Source of the DNA: Treponema sp.
GTDB lineage: Bacteria; Spirochaetota; Spirochaetia; Treponematales; Treponemataceae
Assembly: GCA_017470605.1 (NCBI GenBank)
Contig: JAFUYH010000021.1
Coordinates: forward strand, 1-64,000
DNA: 64,000 bases
Direction: 5' to 3'
The notes below the pieces were generated by a model. That model saw only the letters and a list, made by a program, of their open reading frames with translations. It searched no databases and was not told the DNA's origin. Shown here piece after piece: positions 16,138 to 23,783 of this stretch (position 1 is its first letter; each line of letters opens with the position of its first letter). The translations under genes and the position numbers were made by a program.

Positions 16138-17612
16138 ATAAAGTAATTTTAACTGCTGCCACACTTGGCAGCCTGACTCTAAGCCTGAGTCTGATTTGCT
16201 GTAATAAAAACGCTGTAAGCACAAAAGAAGCAGAAACGGCCGCTCCAAAAGGCTGGCACCTTGTCTGGAATGATGAATTCAACGGCAATGAAATAGACCT
16301 TACCAAATGGGACTTCCAGCTGGGAACAGGAAGCCAATACGGCCTTGAAGGCTGGGGAAACAACGAGCTTCAGTATTACCGCAAAGAAAATGCCAGCGTA
16401 AAAGACGGCAACCTTGTTCTTGAAGCCCGTAAAGAAGACTTTGGCGGACGTGCCTACACTTCTGCCCGCCTGCGCACCGTAAAAGACGACGGCACAGAAC
16501 TTTTCACAAAAACTTACGGCCGCATAGAAGCCCGAATAAAAATGCCAACCGGCAACGGAATCTGGCCTGCATTCTGGCTGCTGCCCGCCACCACAGATTA
16601 CGGTGTCTGGGCCTCTTCCGGCGAAATTGACATTCTGGAAGCAAAAGGCCGCCTTCCAAACCGCGTTTACGGAACCGTGCACTTTGGGCAGGCCTGGCCG
16701 GGAAACAAATATTCCGGCGGAATGTATAAATTCCCTGCTGGCCAAACAATCGCAGATTACCACGTTTATTCCCTTGAATGGGAACCAGGCCTTTTGCGCT
16801 GGCTTGTAGACGGAAATCTTTATTATGAAACACAGCAGTGGTGGTCTCTGGGTGCTGGTGAATCAGAACCATACCCTTACCCCGCTCCTTACGATAAACC
16901 TTTCTACATCCTCTTGAATTTTGCCCTCGGCGGAAATTATGATGGCGGAGTTGCGCCAGAAGATTCTGACCTTCCTGCACAAATGCTTGTGGATTATGTT
17001 CGCGTTTACGACAAAGACGAACCTTACAATACAAACGTAAAACGCCCTCTTCCTCAGCGTGATGAAACAAACTTCAAAACTTTCTCAACATCAGACGGAA
17101 AAAACTTCATTTTTGACTCTGGAATGAATTCTGCCATCACCGATGCAGGAAATACTTCTCTCCTTTCAAATGAAAACATGGATGTTCATGAGCGCGCCTG
17201 GTACTTCCTGGGTCTTTCAGATTTTGGAGGCAGCGCAGTTTCTCAGGCCGAAAAATCAGACGGAATAGACGGAAGACGCGTGCAAATCAAAAACGTTGGA
17301 AATCAGAATTATTCAGTTCAGCTGATTCAGCACTTACCGGTTGCAAAAGGCTATTCTTACAAGATTCAGTTTGATGCAAAAGCAAGTGCCCCCCGCAAAA
17401 TTGCAATAAAACTCGGTGGCGATGCCGATAACAGCTGGGCAGTTTATTCTCCGGAATACTATCCTGAACTCGGCACAGAAACAAAGCATTATTCATATTT
17501 CTTCACAATGGAAAATGATACAGACCCAACCGCCCGCCTTGAATTCAACCTTGGTTTAGATTCAAATGACGTCTGGATTGGCAATGTAAGCGTAACCCAA
17601 GAAGAATTATAG
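16134..17612 (+). CDS. GH16 endo-beta-1,3-glucanase (laminarinase-like) lipoprotein
   Basis: 492 residues. A signal peptide ends in LSLICC, a spirochaetal-type lipobox, so the enzyme should be an exported lipoprotein. The GH16 domain (about 40-295) has the catalytic run SSGEIDILEAKG with nucleophile Glu164 and acid/base Glu169 in the EIDILE form typical of laminarinases, plus WPAFWLLPAT and LNFALGG. A C-terminal region (about 310-490) looks like a CBM4/9-type carbohydrate-binding beta sandwich. It is translationally coupled to the GH30 gene, suggesting extracellular cutting of laminarin-like glucan followed by intracellular trimming. Confidence 0.92.
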   Translation: MNKVILTAATLGSLTLSLSLICCNKNAVSTKEAETAAPKGWHLVWNDEFNGNEIDLTKWDFQLGTGSQYGLEGWGNNELQYYRKENASVKDGNLVLEARKEDFGGRAYTSARLRTVKDDGTELFTKTYGRIEARIKMPTGNGIWPAFWLLPATTDYGVWASSGEIDILEAKGRLPNRVYGTVHFGQAWPGNKYSGGMYKFPAGQTIADYHVYSLEWEPGLLRWLVDGNLYYETQQWWSLGAGESEPYPYPAPYDKPFYILLNFALGGNYDGGVAPEDSDLPAQMLVDYVRVYDKDEPYNTNVKRPLPQRDETNFKTFSTSDGKNFIFDSGMNSAITDAGNTSLLSNENMDVHERAWYFLGLSDFGGSAVSQAEKSDGIDGRRVQIKNVGNQNYSVQLIQHLPVAKGYSYKIQFDAKASAPRKIAIKLGGDADNSWAVYSPEYYPELGTETKHYSYFFTMENDTDPTARLEFNLGLDSNDVWIGNVSVTQEEL

Positions 17613-17619
17613 CCGCCTA

Positions 17620-17647
17620 GGGCAAACGCATTATAATGCGTTTGCCC
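17620..17647. terminator. Perfect 12-bp-arm palindrome after the glucanase operon
   Basis: Arms GGGCAAACGCAT and ATGCGTTTGCCC around TATA, eight bases after the GH16 stop. The stem is strong but no T-run follows on the plus strand (TGCTG), so it may be a stabilising 3-prime stem or a binding site instead of a classical terminator. Confidence 0.5.
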
Positions 17648-17720
17648 TGCTGTCATACCTTGCTATTAGGGCCTTTTTCATGATATATTTATAATAATTG
17701 CTCTTTTTTCGGGGGAATTT

Positions 17721-18227
17721 ATGCCTTCTTCTATCAAATTTACAACACCAAAACGTTCAGATTATATTTCTTGGGATGAATACTTTATGGGTGTTGCCAA
17801 ACTTGCCAGTTTCCGCTCAAAAGACCCGAATTCACAGGTTGGAGCCTGCATAGTAAGCGAAGACAACAAAATTCTTTCTATGGGATATAACGGATTTCCT
17901 CGCGGCTGTTCAGATGATGATTTTCCATGGGCGCGAGAAGGCGATACTCTTGAAACAAAATATGCCTATGTTACCCACAGTGAACTTAACGCAATTTTAA
18001 ACTACCGTGGCGGTTCTCTTGAAGGCTGCAAAATCTTTGTAACACTTTTTCCTTGCAATGAATGTGCCAAGGCCATTATTCAGGCCGGAATTAAAACTGT
18101 AGTTTACGCAGATAATAAATATGAAGGCACTCCTTCTGTTGAAGCCTCAAAAAGACTTATGAATGCCGCAGGTGTACGTTACTACCAGTACCAGCCAAGC
18201 GGCAGAAAACTGGAAATATCTTTATAA
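17721..18227 (+). CDS. dCMP deaminase (ComEB-like)
   Basis: 168 residues. The zinc deaminase motifs are His86-Ser-Glu88 in THSELNAILN and Cys112/Cys115 in LFPCNECAKAII. The N-terminal WDEYFMGVAKLASFRSKDPNSQVGACIV is that of deoxycytidylate deaminases, which convert dCMP to dUMP for thymidylate synthesis. Ribosome site GGGGG lies upstream of the ATG. The following lipoprotein gene starts 19 bases on, so co-transcription is possible without any obvious functional link. Confidence 0.93.
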   Translation: MPSSIKFTTPKRSDYISWDEYFMGVAKLASFRSKDPNSQVGACIVSEDNKILSMGYNGFPRGCSDDDFPWAREGDTLETKYAYVTHSELNAILNYRGGSLEGCKIFVTLFPCNECAKAIIQAGIKTVVYADNKYEGTPSVEASKRLMNAAGVRYYQYQPSGRKLEISL

Positions 18228-18246
18228 TTGAATTGCTGGATAAATA

Positions 18247-19143
18247 ATGTTTAACAGAAAACAATTATTTCACCTTTCAATTATAATATTTTCGCTTTTA
18301 TTTTGGGGCTGTGCTTCCACAAACAAACTGAATCAGGATTTAGAGTCCAGTCCTGTTCCTTTTATTATTGAAGAAAACCTCTTTTCCTCACAAGATTCTG
18401 AAAACCCGACGACTCCCGAAAAAACAAAATATCTTTTTTTCCGCCTTTATAATCCGGAATATACAAACCCTCTTTATGTTGCTAACATCCTTAAAGCCGG
18501 AATTGAAATTACAGATTTAAATGAAGAAAAGGTAAGTCACAGTGCCATCAACTTTTATCTGGATGATAATTTTTATGGACTCACAATGGGCGGAGATCTT
18601 CAGCTTGCTTTAGAATCCTGTACAGATATAAAAGGCCATAAATATATGGGAAAATGCAATCTACATACATCTACCCAAATGACATACGCCCTTCCTGTTA
18701 CAGAAGAAGAATATAACAATACAAAAGAATTTGTTGAAATGTATTCCATGAGTCCAAAAGTAAACTACAGTGCAATAGAAAATTTTAAAATCGCTATTTT
18801 TGATATTGGACGCAAATTTTTTACACCAAAAGAAAAACAGAAATTCGGAAAAACAAAATATAAGCCTTTACCAAAAAATAAAAAGAATAAAAACAGTAAT
18901 GAATATATTGAAAATGATTTTGTCTGCTCCACTTTCCTTGCCTTTGTCCTTATAAACAATGTTCCAAGCGTTTCAGATTGGTTTGAAGAACACAAAATAA
19001 ACTACCGCTATGTGAATGTAGGAGACTTAATTCATATTCCTGGAATGATAAAGCTCTTTTCTTCAACCTGGGAATACTATGAAATTGCTGCAAATGAATT
19101 TGTAAAAAATTATCCTTCTTTTTCAGAATATTTGAATAAATAA
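18247..19143 (+). CDS. Lipoprotein with a permuted papain-like (YiiX/NlpC-type) fold, putative
   Basis: 298 residues. The N-terminus (IIIFSLLFWGC) is a lipoprotein signal with Cys at residue 22. The mature part has KVSHSAINFYLDD, a candidate His on a strand, and far downstream NDFVCSTFLAFVL with a candidate nucleophile Cys: His-before-Cys order is that of circularly permuted NlpC/P60 (YiiX-like) cysteine hydrolases. A Lys/Asn-rich stretch lies between. I do not recognise a specific family, so the hydrolase idea is inference from the order of His and Cys and their contexts. Confidence 0.5.
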   Translation: MFNRKQLFHLSIIIFSLLFWGCASTNKLNQDLESSPVPFIIEENLFSSQDSENPTTPEKTKYLFFRLYNPEYTNPLYVANILKAGIEITDLNEEKVSHSAINFYLDDNFYGLTMGGDLQLALESCTDIKGHKYMGKCNLHTSTQMTYALPVTEEEYNNTKEFVEMYSMSPKVNYSAIENFKIAIFDIGRKFFTPKEKQKFGKTKYKPLPKNKKNKNSNEYIENDFVCSTFLAFVLINNVPSVSDWFEEHKINYRYVNVGDLIHIPGMIKLFSSTWEYYEIAANEFVKNYPSFSEYLNK

Positions 19144-19173
19144 TTAAAAAATGTTAGTATTACTTAATTAAAT

Positions 19174-19905
19174 ATGAAAAAAGGTAAGCGTAGTTCAAAT
19201 ATTTTATTTAAAGCTATATCAAAAAATTTCTTCAAGATTCTAAGATACTATCCAAAGATGGTTTATATGGCATTCCATCAAAATAAATATACACAAGAAG
19301 AAATGTATAACTACTGCTTAAAACTTATCAAAATTGCAATTGATACCTGCAACTTTAAAATTGAAATTCATGGTTTAGAAAATATCCCGGAAAAAGATGG
19401 AATTTACGTCTGTTCTAATCATCAAGAAAAATTTGACCCTCTTTCAATCTGGTACACTTTTCCACGCAAAATTGGAGTTATTTTAAATGACGATGCAACA
19501 CACCGCCCTTTTATACGAGATGTCTGCCGTCTTATAAAATCAAAAAAACTCAAGAAAGACATTCATGCTGTAGTTCAGCTGTATTCAGAAATAACAACTG
19601 AATTAAAAAGTGGCATTAATTACATGATTTTTCCAGAAGGATTTTATGAAGATAATCCTCATGTATTATCTGAATTTCATCCCGGCAGTTTTAAAAGTGC
19701 CCAGCGTGCAAAATGCCAAATCCTGCCGGTTGCATTAATTGATTCATATAATATTTTTGATAAAGGATATAAAACCAGCCGTCCTATTCAGGTTCATTAC
19801 CTTCCACCTATTTCCCCTTCTGAATATGACGGTATGAATACAAGTCAAATTGCAGAAATGGTAAAATCCCGCATACAGGAAAGAGTTTCTCAATTCCAAA
19901 AATAA
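19174..19905 (+). CDS. 1-acyl-glycerol-3-phosphate acyltransferase family protein (PlsC-like)
   Basis: 243 residues. The acyltransferase boxes are NHQEKFD (Asn82-His83 to Asp88) and FPEG (153-156). The N-terminal 40 residues are basic and amphipathic without a long membrane helix. PlsC proteins add the second acyl chain to lysophosphatidic acid; this one could equally acylate another lipid acceptor. It sits 14 bases ahead of an amidohydrolase gene and 30 after the lipoprotein, suggesting a loose operon. Confidence 0.85.
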   Translation: MKKGKRSSNILFKAISKNFFKILRYYPKMVYMAFHQNKYTQEEMYNYCLKLIKIAIDTCNFKIEIHGLENIPEKDGIYVCSNHQEKFDPLSIWYTFPRKIGVILNDDATHRPFIRDVCRLIKSKKLKKDIHAVVQLYSEITTELKSGINYMIFPEGFYEDNPHVLSEFHPGSFKSAQRAKCQILPVALIDSYNIFDKGYKTSRPIQVHYLPPISPSEYDGMNTSQIAEMVKSRIQERVSQFQK

Positions 19906-19919
19906 TCCAGAGGTAAAAA

Positions 19920-20702
19920 ATGATTATAGACTTCCACTGCCACATTTATCCAAGCAAGATTGCTGCCAAGGCATCTAAATCTGTTGGAGACTTTTATAAC
20001 TATCCAATGAAATGGACAGGGCTCCCGGAAGAACTGATAGAAAGCGGTTCAAAAATCGGTGTAGATAAATATGTAATTCTTCCTGTTGCAACAAAAGCCA
20101 TGCAGGTAGAACCTTCCAATAACTTTACCCTTGAACAGTGCGAAGAACATCCGAAATTTATCGGTTTTGGAACCATGCACCCGGACTATGACAATTACCG
20201 CCAGGAACTTTTCCGCATAAAAGAAGCAGGCCTGCGCGGTCTTAAACTTCATTCAGACTTCCAGAAATTCCAGATAGATGCTGCCCGCATGGATGACATT
20301 TACGACATCCTCACAGATTTACAAATGCCCCTTATCATTCACGCCGGCGACTGCCGTTATGATTTTTCCGGCCCGGAACGCATTCTGCACCTTCACAAAA
20401 AACACCCGAAACTTACCCTTATTGCAGCCCACTTTGGCGGCTATTCGGAATGGGATAATTCCATGAAGTACCTTGTAGGCCAGGACATTTATTTTGATAC
20501 TTCCAGCACTTTGGAATGGCTTCCCGTAGAAAAAGCCAATGCCATGATAAAAGCCCACGGCGTTGAACACTTTCTTTTTGCTTCCGACTTCCCGATGTGG
20601 GACCACGAAGGAGAACTGGAACGCTTTAATCGTCTTGATTTAACCGAAGACGAGCGCGATGCTATTTTCCACAGAAATGCAGAAAGACTTCTGGGACTTT
20701 AG
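19920..20702 (+). CDS. Amidohydrolase family protein (TIM-barrel metal hydrolase)
   Basis: 260 residues. Amidohydrolase_2 landmarks: the N-terminal metal pair in IIDFHCHIYP (HxH), LKLHSDFQKF, LIIHAGD, LTLIAAHFGGYSEWD and FASDFPMWDHEGE with the C-terminal Asp, closing with NAERLLGL. These bind one or two metals and hydrolyse or decarboxylate small molecules; the substrate is not evident. A good ribosome site (AGAGG) precedes the ATG. Confidence 0.88.
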   Translation: MIIDFHCHIYPSKIAAKASKSVGDFYNYPMKWTGLPEELIESGSKIGVDKYVILPVATKAMQVEPSNNFTLEQCEEHPKFIGFGTMHPDYDNYRQELFRIKEAGLRGLKLHSDFQKFQIDAARMDDIYDILTDLQMPLIIHAGDCRYDFSGPERILHLHKKHPKLTLIAAHFGGYSEWDNSMKYLVGQDIYFDTSSTLEWLPVEKANAMIKAHGVEHFLFASDFPMWDHEGELERFNRLDLTEDERDAIFHRNAERLLGL

Positions 20703-20832
20703 GTAATTAGGAAAAAAGAAGATTTCCTTCCCCAGTTTAAAACAGTCCCAACAAATTTAAAAACTTGAAAATCCTCAAATTTCTGATAGAATTATTATAT
20801 TCTTAAAACGATTTAATTACAGTGAGGTTTTT

Positions 20833-21759
20833 ATGGCAATGAGATTGGTAACCCGTTCAGACTTCGACGGACTTGCTTGTGGTGCCCTCCTTTTAGAGGC
20901 CGGAATTATAGATCATTGGAAATTTGCACATCCTAAAGATTTACAGGACGGACTTGTTCCTGTAGACAGCAACGACTGTCTTGCAAACGTTCCTTTTGTA
21001 GAAGGCTGCGGACTTTGGTTTGACCACCACTCCAGTGAATTTGAGCGCAACCAGCTTGCAGGCAAATATAAAGGAGAAAGCCGCATTACACCGTCTTGTG
21101 CCCGAATTATTTACGAATATTACGGCGGAAAAGAAAAGTTCCCAAACTTTGACGACATCATGACAGCTGTTGATAAGGTTGATTCAGGAAATCTTACTAT
21201 TGATGAAATCCAGAACCCGGAAGGATGGATTTTAGTAGGATTCTTGATGGATCCACGAACCGGACTTGGACGCTGGCGTGAATTCACAGTTTCAAATTAT
21301 CAGCTGATGGAAAAACTGATGGTTGCCTGCCGTGATAAATCTACAGAAGAAATTCTTGCAATGCCAGACGTAAAGGAACGCATTGAAGTTTATAATGAGC
21401 AGACCCAGAAGTTTAAGGAAATGGTTAAGGCTCACACTACAGTTGAAGGCAATCTGATTATTTCTGATTTGCGCGGTGTTGACCCTATCTATACCGGAAA
21501 CCGCTTTATGATTTACAGCATGTATCCTGAACAGAATATTTCTGCATGGATTGTAAGCGGTCGCGGCGGCCAGGGCTGTTCTGCAGCAGTTGGCTACAGC
21601 GTATTGAACAAAACCTGCAAGGTAAACGTTGGCAGCCTGATGCTCAAGTACGGCGGCGGCGGACATCAGAAAGTCGGTACCTGTCAGTTCACAAACGAGA
21701 ATATGGCAACCGACCTTCCAAAAATGCTGGAAGAGCTTAAGGGTTTGGCAAACGCCTGA
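20833..21759 (+). CDS. DHH family phosphoesterase (exopolyphosphatase/NrnA-like)
   Basis: 308 residues. The DHH domain starts RLVTRSDFDGLACGALL and contains LWFDHHSSE; the C-terminal DHHA1 domain has the glycine-rich YGGGGHQKVGTCQF loop. Such enzymes remove phosphate from polyphosphate, nanoRNA or pAp using manganese. The FDGLACG start is the type annotated as exopolyphosphatase-like in spirochaetes. GTGAGG precedes the ATG, and a strong terminator follows the stop. Confidence 0.87.
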   Translation: MAMRLVTRSDFDGLACGALLLEAGIIDHWKFAHPKDLQDGLVPVDSNDCLANVPFVEGCGLWFDHHSSEFERNQLAGKYKGESRITPSCARIIYEYYGGKEKFPNFDDIMTAVDKVDSGNLTIDEIQNPEGWILVGFLMDPRTGLGRWREFTVSNYQLMEKLMVACRDKSTEEILAMPDVKERIEVYNEQTQKFKEMVKAHTTVEGNLIISDLRGVDPIYTGNRFMIYSMYPEQNISAWIVSGRGGQGCSAAVGYSVLNKTCKVNVGSLMLKYGGGGHQKVGTCQFTNENMATDLPKMLEELKGLANA

Positions 21760-21774
21760 TAATGTGCTATTATG

Positions 21775-21813
21775 AAAACGGTGGTTGAGGCTCTCGAAAC
21801 CACCGTTTTTTTA
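21775..21813 (+). terminator. Rho-independent terminator after the DHH gene
   Basis: Arms AAAACGGTGGTT and AACCACCGTTTT around a GAGGCTCTCG loop, followed by a run of T, 16 bases after the stop. Its inside (GGTGGTTGAG...TCGAAACCACC) resembles the dispersed palindromes at 31021 and 55857. Confidence 0.9.
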
Positions 21814-21846
21814 TTGCCTTTTAAACAGGCAATATTGGGTGGGTTA

Positions 21847-22593
21847 ATGAAAAATAAAGTTTTCTTCGAAGGCATGCGCGACGGCCTTCCTATAGGCCTT
21901 GGCTATTTTGCCGTGGCCTTCTCTCTGGGCATTGTTGCCAGAAATGCCGGTCTTACTCCTCTTCAGGGATTTATTGCAAGCTTTTTTAATGTAGCCTCTG
22001 CCGGCGAATACGCACTTTTTACTTCCATGCAGGCCGCAGCAAGTTTTCTTGAAATTGCAATTATCACGCTTGTAGTAAATGCCCGCTACCTTCTTATGAG
22101 TACAGCACTTACACAACGTTTTGACCCGAAAACTCCTTTGATTCACCGTTTTTTTATAGGCTTTGGAGTAACAGATGAAATCTTTGGAATTACGATTGCC
22201 CGCCCGGGATATATAAATCCTGTCTATAATTACGGGGCACTTTTAGTTGCCGTTCCCCTTTGGAGCCTTGGAACTTCACTTGGAATCATTGCAGGAAACT
22301 TTTTGCCGGCAAGAGTTGTAAGTGCATTGTCCGTTGCTTTATACGGAATGTTTCTTGCAATTATTGTTCCCCCTGCAAAAAAGAACATAGTGATTATGAT
22401 TGCTGTTCTTGTCAGCTTTGCGGCAAGTTATGCCTGTACCAAACTACCGTTAGTTAGTCAACTTTCTGGCGGAACAAGAACAATTATTCTTACAGTTTTG
22501 ATTTCAACTATTGTCGCAATCATCAAACCGATTCCAGAATCAGACACTCAGATGCCAGAAGCTAACGAAAATAACAAACCGGTGATTGAGTAG
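21847..22593 (+). CDS. azlC: AzlC family branched-chain amino acid exporter, large subunit
   Basis: 248 residues from the ATG at 21847 (MKNKVFFEGMRDGLPIGLGY); a longer upstream frame would run through the terminator. Multiple membrane helices, with the AzlC features DGLPIGLGYFAVAFSLG, ASAGEYAL and NARYLLMSTAL. AzlC works with the small AzlD subunit, encoded next, to export branched-chain amino acids or analogues. A structured spacer of about 106 bases separates the pair, unlike the usual overlap. Confidence 0.92.
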   Translation: MKNKVFFEGMRDGLPIGLGYFAVAFSLGIVARNAGLTPLQGFIASFFNVASAGEYALFTSMQAAASFLEIAIITLVVNARYLLMSTALTQRFDPKTPLIHRFFIGFGVTDEIFGITIARPGYINPVYNYGALLVAVPLWSLGTSLGIIAGNFLPARVVSALSVALYGMFLAIIVPPAKKNIVIMIAVLVSFAASYACTKLPLVSQLSGGTRTIILTVLISTIVAIIKPIPESDTQMPEANENNKPVIE

Positions 22594-22599
22594 CCCAAG

Positions 22600-22670
22600 G
22601 GGCGTATGCATTGTGCGCGTGAGCGCACTAGAAAATAATTTCTATAAATGCAAACGACACGAAGTGTCGT
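22600..22670 (+). other. Structured hairpin element (copy A), between azlC and azlD
   Basis: GGGGCGT (about 22599-22605) leads into a stem TGCATT (22607-22612)/AATGCA (22647-22652). Directly inside its 5-prime arm is a GNRA hairpin GTGCGC-GTGA-GCGCAC (22613-22628); the 3-prime side is an 18-base single strand ending AATAATTTCTATA. One A later comes a second hairpin ACGACAC-GAA-GTGTCGT (22654-22670). The same topology, with different stems, recurs at 50.2 kb. It may be a structured RNA in the azlCD message or a mobile DNA element. Confidence 0.6.
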
Positions 22671-22699
22671 ATCGAAATCACCTAAAAGGAGATCTATGT

Positions 22700-23008
22700 A
22701 TGACAGCTTACACCTACGGCGCAATTTTTACCGCCTTTTTTGTTTCATATCTGATTCGCGTTTTGCCTTTAACATTAATCCGTAAACCCATCAAAAACCG
22801 TTTTATAAAATCCTTTTTGTACTACGTGCCATACATCACGCTCGCAGTAATGACCTTCCCGGCTATCGTTGATGCAACGCAATCACCAATTGCAGGCCTC
22901 ATAGCCCTTGTGATTGGTATCGCACTTTCATACTTTGGCCTCGGCCTCTTCCCGGTAGCCTGCGCCTGCTGTGCCGTAGTTTTCATCGCAGAGTTCTTTC
23001 TGGTATAA
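22700..23008 (+). CDS. azlD: AzlD family branched-chain amino acid exporter, small subunit
   Basis: 102 residues from the ATG at 22700, preceded by AAGGAG; the longer frame upstream would include the hairpin element. Three to four hydrophobic helices with FVSYLIRVLPLTLIRKP and YYVPYITLAVMTFPAI, the normal AzlD pattern. Partner of AzlC. Confidence 0.9.
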   Translation: MTAYTYGAIFTAFFVSYLIRVLPLTLIRKPIKNRFIKSFLYYVPYITLAVMTFPAIVDATQSPIAGLIALVIGIALSYFGLGLFPVACACCAVVFIAEFFLV

Positions 23009-23073
23009 AGTAGCCTGTAGCAGCCTGTCATTGCCGGGCGTGCCTTGTGCCATTGTCAAACTTCCCCTGTGTC

Positions 23074-23096
23074 ATTGTCGGGCTTGACCCGACAAT
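23074..23096 (-). repeat. 23-bp 9-5-9 hairpin repeat
   Basis: Arms ATTGTCGGG and CCCGACAAT around CTTGA (the TCAAG loop on the minus strand), preceded by GTC. A degenerate partial copy lies just upstream (about 23035-23062). Confidence 0.8.
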
Positions 23097-23119
23097 CTCT
23101 CCTTCTCTATAATTTCCCT

Positions 23120-23764
23120 ATGTTCGACTACTTATTCTTCGACCTGGACGGCACCCTAACCGACCCCGCCCAAGGAATCACAAATTCCTTTATTCACGCA
23201 TTAAAATATTTTGGCCTCGAAATCCCTTCTTATGAAACTTTATGTACTTTTATCGGCCCGCCACTGCCAGACACATTCAAAACTCATTTTGGATTTGACG
23301 AAGCAAAAGCTGCAGAAGGCGTAAAAAAATACCGAGAGTATTTTGCAACAAAAGGCCTGCTGGAAAATTCAGTTTATCCCGGAATCCCGGAACTGCTGTC
23401 CGGTCTTAAGCAGGCAGGAAAAAAGTTGGTCGTAGCAACCTCAAAACCGGAAGAATATTCAGTTCGAATTATAGAACACTTTGGACTGGCACAATATTTT
23501 GAAAATGTCTGTGGCAGCCTCATGGACGAAAGCCGCAGTAAAAAAGACGAAGTGATAGCCTACGCAATCGAACGAAATCACATATCAGACAAATCAAAAA
23601 TCCTAATGATTGGCGACCGCAAGCATGATATTCTGGGCGCAAAAAAGACTGGCCTCAAATCTTGTGGTGTTCTTTATGGTTATGGCAGTCAGGAAGAGCT
23701 TGAATCTGCCGGTGCCGACTATATCGTAAAAGATATTTCACAGCTGCATTCAATTCTGTTATAA
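23120..23764 (+). CDS. HAD-family hydrolase, phosphoglycolate phosphatase-like
   Basis: 214 residues from the ATG at 23120. HAD motifs: nucleophile Asp8 and Asp10 in FFDLDGTLTD, motif II VVATSKP, Lys and motif IV in MIGDRKHDILGAKKTGLKSCGVLYGYG. The alpha-helical cap (SFIHALKYFGLEIP) and the HDILGA ending are of the Gph/PgmB type. It probably dephosphorylates phosphoglycolate or a similar small phosphate. NAD synthetase follows 20 bases on. Confidence 0.88.
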   Translation: MFDYLFFDLDGTLTDPAQGITNSFIHALKYFGLEIPSYETLCTFIGPPLPDTFKTHFGFDEAKAAEGVKKYREYFATKGLLENSVYPGIPELLSGLKQAGKKLVVATSKPEEYSVRIIEHFGLAQYFENVCGSLMDESRSKKDEVIAYAIERNHISDKSKILMIGDRKHDILGAKKTGLKSCGVLYGYGSQEELESAGADYIVKDISQLHSILL

Positions 23765-23783
23765 TAAATTAACAGGTGAAATT

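Noticed and set aside
16179-16763. 194-codon minus-strand frame opposite GH16
   Set aside because: Shadow of a well-supported GH16 gene; no ribosome site or family match.
21772-21846. N-terminal extension of azlC
   Set aside because: It would translate the rho-independent terminator; the internal ATG begins at the family start.
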